Shown: piece after piece, positions 1 through 6,479 of the stretch
Layout of the letters: each line of letters starts with the position of its first letter
Position numbering within the stretch: the first letter of the stretch is position 1
Assembly: GCA_045631885.1 (NCBI GenBank)
Contig: JAZQVN010000021.1
Span: 1-22,778, forward strand
Source: CAJOLV01 sp045631885
Lineage (GTDB): Bacteria; Bacillota_I; Bacilli_A; RFN20; CAG-826
Direction of reading: 5' to 3'
DNA: 22,778 nucleotides
Notes under the pieces: generated by a model
Seen by the model: only the letters and a program-made list of their open reading frames with translations
The model's database searches: none
Told to the model about the DNA's origin: nothing
Translations under genes and position numbers: made by a program

Positions 1-1096
1 ACTTATCACCTAAGCCAATATACTTTTTAGCTTCCGCTTTTCTTTCTTCATCATGGTCTAACCAGTAGTCAATCTTATTAGCTAAGTCTTTTGGATTTCT
101 TTCTTTAAATTTACTCTTGTCTGATAAAGCAAATTGGCTTGTCGCGGTATATTTACCTTCAGCGATAATTGGAACGATACCAACTTGTACCGCTTCCATA
201 CAAGATAAGCCTTCCACTTCGATAAATGCGCAGTGGATATATAAATCAACAGAGCATGATAGTTTTTGTAATTCTTGTAAGGAATAGAAGCCAAAGATTG
301 GTGGATATTTAAGTGTTCCCTTCTTTACTAACTTATCAGCAAGTTTTTCTAATTTCTTCTTTTGAGGTCCACGACCAGCGAAGATTAATCTCACTTCTTG
401 ATTATGCTTAGAATACTTCATCGCTTTAAGAAGTGTCTTTAAGTCTTTTTCATTAGAATATCTACCAATAGTGATAATACGATATTTCGCATCACTTAAT
501 TTACTCGCTGATTCTTCATCTGTTTTAGTTAAGAGGTCTTCCATTACTAAACCATTAGAAATAACTCTTAATTCAGATTTAAATTTTAATTTAGTTAATC
601 TCTCTTTAACATTCTCTGTTGGGCATTGTAATATCTTGCATTTGTCAAAAACAAACTTCTTCCATAATCTAATTAATGAACCATTAAAAACATGGCTTTT
701 GTGTAAACCGATTGAAGCGAAGATATTCTCTGGATGTAAATGATATGTACCAGTAATAGTTTTACCTAATTTTTCAGCGATTCGACACGCAGCCACTTCA
801 ATGAAGAATGGTTCTTCCACATGAACGATATCCGCCCAAGAAACAGCTTCTTCAATAATGTCTTTTTCAACTTTAGAAAAACTATATCCTTGTCTATGAA
901 CTAAGTTATCAAATAATGGGACATGAAAATCTTTAAGAACATATTCTGGTTGTGGTCCATCAGGATCTTCATTCGCACCAGAAAGGACTCTGACATCTAA
1001 GCCCGCTTCTTTTAATTTTCTCACTGTTCTTCTTGCAGAACCGGATAAACCATTACCTTTTGAATAATAATTGTTAACGACAAATAAAACTTTCAT
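1..1096 (-). CDS. Glycosyltransferase, GT4-like, C-terminus cut by window edge
   Basis: Reading from the ATG at 1096, the frame stays open to the window edge (about 365 codons), so the C-terminus is missing. The protein begins MKVLFVVNNYYSKGNG and looks like a GT-B fold glycosyltransferase of family GT4. An N-terminal Rossmann-like half contains ADIVHVEEPFF and a TGTYHLHPENIF segment. The second half opens with the GRYSNEKDLKTLLKA nucleotide-sugar-binding phrase, followed by FAGRGP and a later EVEGLSCMEAVQ stretch with the E..G...EA pattern of retaining GT4 enzymes. It follows the UDP-L-FucNAc genes, so it may transfer that sugar or a later residue of the same glycan; the donor cannot be read from sequence. 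A terminator separates it from the aldo/keto reductase gene, and no clear ribosome binding site precedes the ATG. Family call is firm, substrate is inference. Confidence 0.85.
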   Translation of the reverse strand, partial: MKVLFVVNNYYSKGNGLSGSARRTVRKLKEAGLDVRVLSGANEDPDGPQPEYVLKDFHVPLFDNLVHRQGYSFSKVEKDIIEEAVSWADIVHVEEPFFIEVAACRIAEKLGKTITGTYHLHPENIFASIGLHKSHVFNGSLIRLWKKFVFDKCKILQCPTENVKERLTKLKFKSELRVISNGLVMEDLLTKTDEESASKLSDAKYRIITIGRYSNEKDLKTLLKAMKYSKHNQEVRLIFAGRGPQKKKLEKLADKLVKKGTLKYPPIFGFYSLQELQKLSCSVDLYIHCAFIEVEGLSCMEAVQVGIVPIIAEGKYTATSQFALSDKSKFKERNPKDLANKIDYWLDHDEERKAEAKKYIGLGDK

Positions 1097-1126
1097 CAAC
1101 TATTACTATACATTAATAAAATGTAA

Positions 1127-1152
1127 TGAAAAAGTGGAGTTTTGTTCCACTT
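1127..1152 (-). terminator. Rho-independent terminator after the aldo/keto reductase
   Basis: On the minus strand a 7-bp perfect stem (AAGTGGA / TCCACTT, plus positions 1146-1152 and 1132-1138) with a 7-base loop runs into TTTTT. It lies 10 bases past the aldo/keto reductase stop and about 36 bases before the glycosyltransferase ATG. The glycosyltransferase is therefore either read through at reduced level or has its own weak promoter; a TATAGT at about 1105-1110 (minus strand) is a poor -10 candidate. Confidence 0.75.
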
Positions 1153-1161
1153 GTTTCTTTT

Positions 1162-2268
1162 TCATTCAAATTCTTTAGCAACTTCAGTTAATAAAGTTCT
1201 AATCGGTAGATGTTGAGGACACGCTCTTTCGCATTGTCCGCATCTAATACAAGCACTTGCTTTACCATTATTTAACGTTAACTCGTTATATCTTTCACCA
1301 GCATTTTGGTCATTGAAATTCTTTTTAGCATTAAGCGTTTTAAATAGGTCTGGAATAAGGATTTTCATTGGACAGCCTTCAACACAATAACGGCACGCAG
1401 TACAACTGATTAACTTCTCATCTCTAATTAATTGAGCAATCTCTTGGGTGAGTTTTATCTCATCTTCACTTAATGGCTTAAATTCGCTCATGAAGGATAA
1501 ATTTTCTTCCATTTGACCAAGCGTTGACATACCTGATAAAACCACTAAAACATTTCTTGGTGTCGCGGCAAATCTGACCGCCAAATTGGCGGGTGATAAA
1601 TTGTATTTTTCTAATAATTCCCTCGGTTTTTGCGGTAAATTTATGAGATTTCCGCCTTTAATTGGTTCCATAATGAGAACTCGTTTATCGTGCTTAACCG
1701 CTACTTCATAACATAATCTAGATTGAACTGATACATCCTCATAATCTAAGTAGTTAAATTGTAACTGCACTACTTCAATTTGAGGGTATTCTGTAAGTAT
1801 CTTATCTAAGATATCATGAGTGTCATGGAAAGAGATTCCAAGGTGTCTAATCTTGCCTTCTTCTCTGAACTTAATGGCCTTTTCATAAGCGTGATGTCTT
1901 TTGAAATGTTCAAAGTTTCTTCTATTCTGCGCATGCATCAAATAGAAGTCGAAATAATCTACTCCACAAGCTTCTAGTTGGTCATTAAAAACTTTATCGA
2001 TATCTTCTTCTGAGTTGAAAAAGTTTTCAGTTAATTTATTAGTTAAAAGATATTTGTCTCTTGGATATCTACTAGTTAAACATTCTTTAATCGCAAGCTC
2101 ACTTAGTCCTCTGATATAGCCATGCGCTGTATCGAAATAATTGAAACCGCTACTAATAAAAAGATCTGTCATTTGTCTGAATTGCTCAATGTCGACTTGT
2201 TCGCCAATCATTGGTAAGCGCATACAGCCAAAGCCAAATCTCTTTTTAATCTCTATAAATTCTTGCAT
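1162..2268 (-). CDS. Aldo/keto reductase with C-terminal 2x[4Fe-4S] ferredoxin domain
   Basis: This is an NAD(P)H-dependent oxidoreductase of the aldo/keto reductase superfamily, ferredoxin-fused subgroup (about 368 residues, normal size). The barrel begins KRFGFGCMRLPM. The usual tetrad is visible as Asp and Tyr in FDTAHGY, Lys in LLTNK and His in DFYLMHAQ. The last ~90 residues hold two ferredoxin motifs, CTACRYCVEGCP and CIRCGQCERACP, so two [4Fe-4S] clusters are expected. I chose the ATG at 2268 because AAGGTGAT lies about 5 bases before it; the GTG at 2277 falls inside that ribosome binding site. It sits 40 bases after capG and is probably cotranscribed, ending at a terminator. Nothing ties it to the capsule pathway chemically; such proteins are common stand-alone redox enzymes of anaerobes. 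Substrate unknown. Confidence 0.9.
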   Translation of the reverse strand: MQEFIEIKKRFGFGCMRLPMIGEQVDIEQFRQMTDLFISSGFNYFDTAHGYIRGLSELAIKECLTSRYPRDKYLLTNKLTENFFNSEEDIDKVFNDQLEACGVDYFDFYLMHAQNRRNFEHFKRHHAYEKAIKFREEGKIRHLGISFHDTHDILDKILTEYPQIEVVQLQFNYLDYEDVSVQSRLCYEVAVKHDKRVLIMEPIKGGNLINLPQKPRELLEKYNLSPANLAVRFAATPRNVLVVLSGMSTLGQMEENLSFMSEFKPLSEDEIKLTQEIAQLIRDEKLISCTACRYCVEGCPMKILIPDLFKTLNAKKNFNDQNAGERYNELTLNNGKASACIRCGQCERACPQHLPIRTLLTEVAKEFE

Positions 2269-2308
2269 ATCAATCACCTTATCTTTGTGATAAGAATAAC
2301 CGATATAT

Positions 2309-3433
2309 TTATTTTTTCCAAATCTCTTTATTCACAATGGAAATGTTTTTCTTAATTATGTCTCTTACTCTCGCAGAAACATCAGTCACATCGTAATGTT
2401 CTGGACATTTAGCGAACTTATATCTCATTAGTTCAGTATCGATCGCAAGCATGATGCCTTGTTTATCAATTCCAGAGACAACAATACTGCCCGCCTCAAC
2501 GCCTTCTGGTCTTTCAGTTGATGTTCTAATAAGAACTGCTGGGAAATGTCTCATCCAGCTTTCTTCAGTAAGAGTTCCGCTATCGCTTAAAACAATAAAA
2601 GCGTTTTCTTGTAATTTGACATATTCCAAGAATCCTAATGGTTTAAGATTTCTCACCAATGGATGCATCTTGAAGTTATTAGCTTCTAATCTCTTCTTTG
2701 TTCTTGGGTGAGTGGAGAAGATAACTGGCAATTGATATTTCTCTGCGATTTCATTAATCGCTGGCATCAATTGATCAAAGTTCTTCTTAATATCGATATT
2801 TTCTTCTCTATGAGAAGACACAACGATGTATTTACCTTTTTCTAAGCCTAAATCTTCTAATACTTTAGAGGCTTCAATTTTATCGTTATGGTCATTTAAG
2901 ACTTCTAACATTGGTGAGCCAGTAATATGGGTATATCTTTCTTCAATACCTTCTCTCATCAAATTATCATAAGCGTGCTGAGTGTAAGGCATATTGATAT
3001 CGCTAATATGGTCAACAATTTTTCTATTGATTGTTTCTGGAACATTCCAGTCACCGCATCTATTACCAGCTTCCATATGGAAGATTGGTAATTTTAATCT
3101 CTTCGCACTTATCGCACATAACGCGGAATTTGTGTCACCTAAAATAAGAACTGCATCAGGATTTAATTCTTTTAATAATTCATACGATTTAGCGATTGCA
3201 TTGCCAATTGTTTCACCTAAATCTTTACCTGCGCAATTTAGATAATAATCAGGACCTCTTAATTCAAGCTCTTCAAAGAAGACTTGATTTAATTCATAGT
3301 CATAATTTTGTCCTGTGTGAACTAAAATATGTTCAAAATCACTATCTTTATCAATCGCTTTAATAACACTAGATAGTCTAATGATTTCTGGTCTAGTTCC
3401 AATAATTGTGACAAGTTTAATTTTCTTACTCAT
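2309..3433 (-). CDS. capG: UDP-sugar 2-epimerase, CapG/WecB family
   Basis: Cytoplasmic non-hydrolysing UDP-HexNAc 2-epimerase of 374 residues, the usual family length. Visible motifs in order: TIIGTRPEIIRLSSV at the N-terminus, HTGQNYDYELNQVFFEEL, LGDTNSALCAI, FHMEAGNRC, the RKIVDHISD segment, SSHREENID, and SDSGTLTEES in the UDP-binding C-terminal half. On its own it could be WecB (UDP-GlcNAc to UDP-ManNAc). Directly after CapE and CapF genes it is better read as CapG/FnlC, which epimerises C2 of UDP-N-acetyl-L-pneumosamine to give UDP-N-acetyl-L-fucosamine. The gap to capF is 9 bases. A GGGAG lies about 13 bases before the ATG, rather far, so coupling to capF translation is likely. Confidence 0.92.
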   Translation of the reverse strand: MSKKIKLVTIIGTRPEIIRLSSVIKAIDKDSDFEHILVHTGQNYDYELNQVFFEELELRGPDYYLNCAGKDLGETIGNAIAKSYELLKELNPDAVLILGDTNSALCAISAKRLKLPIFHMEAGNRCGDWNVPETINRKIVDHISDINMPYTQHAYDNLMREGIEERYTHITGSPMLEVLNDHNDKIEASKVLEDLGLEKGKYIVVSSHREENIDIKKNFDQLMPAINEIAEKYQLPVIFSTHPRTKKRLEANNFKMHPLVRNLKPLGFLEYVKLQENAFIVLSDSGTLTEESWMRHFPAVLIRTSTERPEGVEAGSIVVSGIDKQGIMLAIDTELMRYKFAKCPEHYDVTDVSARVRDIIKKNISIVNKEIWKK

Positions 3434-3442
3434 ATTAGTTAA

Positions 3443-4528
3443 TTACTCCCTATATGTATCGTGGGTATCTGGATTATAAACTTCTGATATCCACATAATC
3501 GTATGGCTATTTATCTTACCGACATTAGTAATTGAATGGAGATATCCAGTTCTAATATTAATCGGGTTTGGTTTATCTCCATTTACTTTATCTACTATCT
3601 TTTCATTAGTCTCTCGATTAATCTGTTCAATTTCACATTCACCAATCACTGTATAAAAGATTTCTTTTTTATAAGTGTGGTAATGTCCACCTTTAGTGAT
3701 TCCAGGATAAGCGACATTATCGCTAATTTGTCCCCATTTCTTTGATTTATATAATTCTTCAAAATAGCCGCGATCATCTTTCGCGTAATTAAAGCCATAT
3801 TCTTGTTCGCTTAAATAATCTAAAAATGTTTTAAATAACTTTAATTCAAATTCATCGTGGATGATCGGTAAGTGTCTATCACTTTCCACTTCCCCTTTGA
3901 AGTAATAAAGTAAATCGCTTAATTTGCCTAATGAGCAATCATAAGTTGGTGAGACATACAAAATATCATTTGAGGATTTAATCTCTCCCTTAATGGCTTT
4001 AATGAATGTTTCACATATATCATCAACATAATTAAAGTGAACAACATAATCTCTATCTCTCACCATAATTGGTAAATCGTGCGCGATGTTATAACAGAAA
4101 GTCGCACAGGCGGAATTATAGTTTGGTTTACACCATTTACCAAAGACATTCGCTAAACGGAAAACATATACTGGTAAAGAGGAATTAAACAAGAAATCCT
4201 CTCCCATCTTTTTACTTTTTCCATAATCATTATCTAAGCTAGCTTGAATTGAACTAGACATGATAATTGGTGTCTTTTTATTTAATTTTCCTAGCAAATC
4301 AACGATTTTTTTCGTGAAATTGCTATTTCCATCATAAAACTCCTCGATTGTTAAAGGACGATTAATTCCCGCGAGATGAACGATGAATTCCGCTTCTTCT
4401 AAATAGGAAATTAACTCTTCTTCAGTGTTATTTAAATCATAAGGTAAAACATCATATCCCTCTCTTTTTAATTGAAGAGAAATGTGTTTACCAATAAAGC
4501 CATTTGCCCCAGTTACTAATATCTTCAT
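3443..4528 (-). CDS. capF: CapF-type bifunctional reductase/cupin (UDP-L-FucNAc pathway)
   Basis: A 361-residue two-domain protein matching the CapF/FnlB architecture. Residues 1 to about 240 are a short-chain dehydrogenase: VTGANGFIGKHI nucleotide-binding loop, MSSSIQAS strand, and the YxxxK catalytic pair in DYGKSKKMGED. From about residue 250 a cupin follows, with the metal-binding pair in GGHYHTYKKEIF and a closing IRTGYLHSITNVG segment. In characterised capsule systems the enzyme acts on the CapE product, with the cupin epimerising C3 and the SDR domain reducing the 4-keto group with NADPH. Only 4 bases separate it from the capE stop, so the two are translated together; the ribosome binding site before the ATG is weak. 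Domain order and length are normal. Confidence 0.92.
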   Translation of the reverse strand: MKILVTGANGFIGKHISLQLKREGYDVLPYDLNNTEEELISYLEEAEFIVHLAGINRPLTIEEFYDGNSNFTKKIVDLLGKLNKKTPIIMSSSIQASLDNDYGKSKKMGEDFLFNSSLPVYVFRLANVFGKWCKPNYNSACATFCYNIAHDLPIMVRDRDYVVHFNYVDDICETFIKAIKGEIKSSNDILYVSPTYDCSLGKLSDLLYYFKGEVESDRHLPIIHDEFELKLFKTFLDYLSEQEYGFNYAKDDRGYFEELYKSKKWGQISDNVAYPGITKGGHYHTYKKEIFYTVIGECEIEQINRETNEKIVDKVNGDKPNPINIRTGYLHSITNVGKINSHTIMWISEVYNPDTHDTYRE

Positions 4529-4532
4529 AATC

Positions 4533-5726
4533 TTAATCGTGTTGTCTCACTGGTCCACCAAAGAGTTCTAATTTCTTTAATAACTCTTCCATACCTTTGA
4601 CATCTAATCTACCTGTATTGTGGGATGTATACGATTCACTGAAATTGAGTTTCTTATTACCTTCAGTGAAGTATTTCTCATAGTTAAGATCACGGTTATC
4701 CGCTTTAATGCAGAAGAAGTTACCTAAGTCGATACCCTTTAACATTTCTTCTTGTGTGACTAATGTTTCGTATAATTTTTCACCGTGTCTTGTACCGATA
4801 TATGTGATACCAGTTTTACTACCTGTTAAATTGATAACCGCTTTCGCTAATGTTTCAATCGTCGCCGCGGGAGCTTTTTGGACAAATAAGTCACCTTGTT
4901 CTCCGTGTTCAAAAGCGTATAACACTAAATCAACCGCATCATCTAATGTCATCATGAATCTTGTCATTTCTGGATTAGTAATGGTAATTGGTTTACCTTC
5001 ATGAATTTGATTTAAGAATAATGGGATAACACTACCTCTAGAGGCCATGACGTTACCATATCTTGTTAAGCATAAAACTGTATCACCTGGTAATAACTGT
5101 CTACTTCTTGCGATAACATTCTTTTCCATTAAGGCTTTAGAGATACCCATCGCATTAATTGGATAAGCCGCTTTATCGGTGGATAAGAAGATGGCTTTCT
5201 TTACATGATTACGGACACAAGCGGTAATAACATTATCACTACCGATAACATTCGTTCTCACCGCTTCCATTGGATAGAATTCACAAGACGGAACTTGCTT
5301 TAATGCCGCTGCGGAGAAAACATAATCAACACCCTTAAAAGCGTCAATAATAGATTCGAGATTTCTCACATCGCCGATATAGAATTTTAATTTGTCACTA
5401 TTATATGCTTTGCGCATATCATCTTGTTTCTTTTCATCTCTAGATAAGATTCTGATTTCTTTAATTTCAGTATTTAAAAATCTATCGACAACCGCGTGAC
5501 CAAAACTACCAGTACCACCGGTAATTAATAAAACTTTATCTTTTAAGATAGATGTATCTTTGGCCATATATTCCATCAATCTATCTTTAATAGCTTCTAG
5601 TTTTAATTGATCAACATCCTTTTCATTATTTTCATATTCCACATAAGTTCTTAATGGGACACCCACTATTTCGGAAACTTCTTTTTGTGTTAAATTGCAG
5701 TTTTTGCGTAATTCTTTAAGTGTCAT
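4533..5726 (-). CDS. capE: CapE/FnlA UDP-GlcNAc 4,6-dehydratase/5-epimerase with N-terminal XRE HTH
   Basis: The first enzyme of UDP-L-FucNAc synthesis, taking UDP-GlcNAc through 4,6-dehydration and 5-epimerisation. Residues ~60-397 are a canonical extended SDR: ITGGTGSFGHAVV (69-76 core), AAALKQVP, FLSTDKAAYPINAMGISK, where MxxxK replaces YxxxK as is usual in this family, then TRYGNVMASRGSVIPLF. Typical CapE starts just before the glycine-rich loop and has about 340 residues; this one has 397. Residues 1-~53 look like an XRE-family helix-turn-helix (LKELRKNCNLTQKEVSEI followed by VGVPLRTYVEYENN). The fusion is in frame, and the promoter and ribosome binding site lie before the HTH. An internal ATG (codon 54, at 5567) would yield a canonical-length enzyme, but only a weak GGA precedes it. 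The leader holds a hairpin over the ribosome binding site and an upstream inverted repeat, consistent with autoregulation. Confidence 0.9.
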   Translation of the reverse strand: MTLKELRKNCNLTQKEVSEIVGVPLRTYVEYENNEKDVDQLKLEAIKDRLMEYMAKDTSILKDKVLLITGGTGSFGHAVVDRFLNTEIKEIRILSRDEKKQDDMRKAYNSDKLKFYIGDVRNLESIIDAFKGVDYVFSAAALKQVPSCEFYPMEAVRTNVIGSDNVITACVRNHVKKAIFLSTDKAAYPINAMGISKALMEKNVIARSRQLLPGDTVLCLTRYGNVMASRGSVIPLFLNQIHEGKPITITNPEMTRFMMTLDDAVDLVLYAFEHGEQGDLFVQKAPAATIETLAKAVINLTGSKTGITYIGTRHGEKLYETLVTQEEMLKGIDLGNFFCIKADNRDLNYEKYFTEGNKKLNFSESYTSHNTGRLDVKGMEELLKKLELFGGPVRQHD

Positions 5727-5730
5727 ATTT

Positions 5731-5745
5731 GCACCTCTCAGGTGC
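5731..5745 (-). promoter_or_regulatory. Hairpin enclosing the capE ribosome binding site
   Basis: On the minus strand GCACCT-GAG-AGGTGC is a perfect 6-bp stem with a 3-base loop. Its second arm contains the AGGTG that would pair with 16S rRNA, 4 bases before the capE ATG. Folding would block initiation, so this may be a translational switch or an RNA target for a protein. The stem is real sequence; the function is inferred. Confidence 0.55.
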
Positions 5746-5749
5746 TTAT

Positions 5750-5778
5750 ATAATATATAATTAAAGGATATAAGTAAA
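5750..5778 (-). promoter_or_regulatory. Putative sigma-70 promoter of the cap operon
   Basis: Minus-strand TTTACT (5778-5773), a 17-base spacer and TATTAT (5755-5750). Transcription would start near 5743-5744, putting the ribosome-site hairpin at the extreme 5' end of the mRNA. No other convincing pair was seen in this AT-rich stretch, but AT richness makes chance matches likely. Confidence 0.5.
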
Positions 5779-5785
5779 ATAAAAA

Positions 5786-5798
5786 TGCAAAACTTGCA
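5786..5798. repeat. Inverted repeat TGCAA-AAC-TTGCA upstream of the cap promoter
   Basis: A perfect 5-bp inverted repeat with a 3-base centre, ending about 8 bases upstream of the putative -35. Size and placement fit an operator for a dimeric HTH protein; the HTH domain fused to CapE is the obvious candidate. No binding evidence exists here. Confidence 0.45.
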
Positions 5799-5863
5799 CT
5801 TTTATCTTTAGAAATTCTTATTTTGAGTACTTCTCTTTATATAGAGGATGTTTCTAGGCAAAC

Positions 5864-5889
5864 AAAAACCGAAGTCTTTTTAACTTCGG
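5864..5889 (-). terminator. Rho-independent terminator of the flavodoxin-like gene
   Basis: Minus-strand CCGAAGT / ACTTCGG forms a perfect 7-bp stem (arms 5883-5889 and 5869-5875, 7-base loop) followed by TTTTT. It begins about 10 bases beyond the stop codon at 5900 and separates this gene from the cap promoter region. Confidence 0.85.
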
Positions 5890-5899
5890 AATTTATAAC

Positions 5900-6313
5900 T
5901 TATTTAACTACTTCCTCCAAGAACTGATCTAGTCTCTTAAAGTCTTCTTCGTTTGGTCTACCTTTATTAATGAATATCCAAGACGCCACTGTGTGGAACT
6001 CTTTATCTGAGATATTGATATTATATTTATCACAGACTTTTTTGACATTTTTATAAGTAGAAGCGCCTGAGGCACTGCTATTGATGTTGATCAGAAGTTT
6101 GATGTTATCTTTATTATTCGCTAAGAACTCTTTTACTTCTTTATCAATGTTCGCCGCATACATCGCATTAACTAATAATAATGTTTCCACTTCTTCCTCT
6201 AATGGATTAGTAACATCTAATGCTGGAACATTAATCTTACTTTCAATATGTTTAGCAATCTTTTCAGTATTGCCTTTTTTACTTTTAGTAAAGTACCTAA
6301 TTGCAATCTTCAT
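5900..6313 (-). CDS. Small flavodoxin-like protein
   Basis: A 137-residue cytoplasmic protein resembling a flavodoxin or flavodoxin-family electron carrier. The N-terminal strand plus phosphate loop reads IRYFTKSKKGNTEKIAKHI, close to the S/T-x-T-G-N-T FMN-binding loop but with a KSKKGN variant. A second strand, TLLLVNAMYAANID, and a third, IKLLININSSASGAS, occupy the positions where flavodoxins contact the isoalloxazine ring. The length is at the short end of the family. A good TTAGGAGA site lies 8 bases before the ATG. It is monocistronic between its own promoter and terminator. It could support redox chemistry of the many Fe-S enzymes of an anaerobe; FMN binding is not proven because the loop is atypical. 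Confidence 0.75.
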   Translation of the reverse strand: MKIAIRYFTKSKKGNTEKIAKHIESKINVPALDVTNPLEEEVETLLLVNAMYAANIDKEVKEFLANNKDNIKLLININSSASGASTYKNVKKVCDKYNINISDKEFHTVASWIFINKGRPNEEDFKRLDQFLEEVVK

Positions 6314-6335
6314 ATATTTAAGTCTCCTAACTAAT

Positions 6336-6364
6336 ATTGTATTAAAAATCTATGTTCGTATAAA
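6336..6364 (-). promoter_or_regulatory. Putative promoter of the flavodoxin-like gene
   Basis: Minus-strand TTTATA (6364-6359), 17-base spacer, TACAAT (6341-6336). Predicted start near 6329 gives a ~16-base leader containing TTAGGAGA. Four of six -35 and five of six -10 positions match consensus. Confidence 0.45.
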
Positions 6365-6395
6365 GAAGACAAAAACATTAGATATAATCTCATGA

Positions 6396-6424
6396 TGCAA
6401 TTCTTTCGTGCGCTTGTGTATAAT
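6396..6424 (+). promoter_or_regulatory. Putative promoter of the 870-residue surface protein
   Basis: A perfect TATAAT at 6419-6424 with a poor -35 (TGCAAT, 6396-6401) 17 bases upstream. A second TATAAT at 6383-6388 has no better -35. The leader from about 6431 carries AAGGATG 11 bases before the ATG at 6480. Confidence 0.5.
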
Positions 6425-6479
6425 GTAAAATATATTTTTTCTTAAGTATGCGTAGTTTCGTTAAGGATGGTTATAGCTT

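Noticed and set aside
471..743. Plus-strand ORFs lying over the glycosyltransferase and other minus-strand genes
   Set aside because: They are antisense shadows of well-supported genes, without ribosome sites or recognisable protein features.
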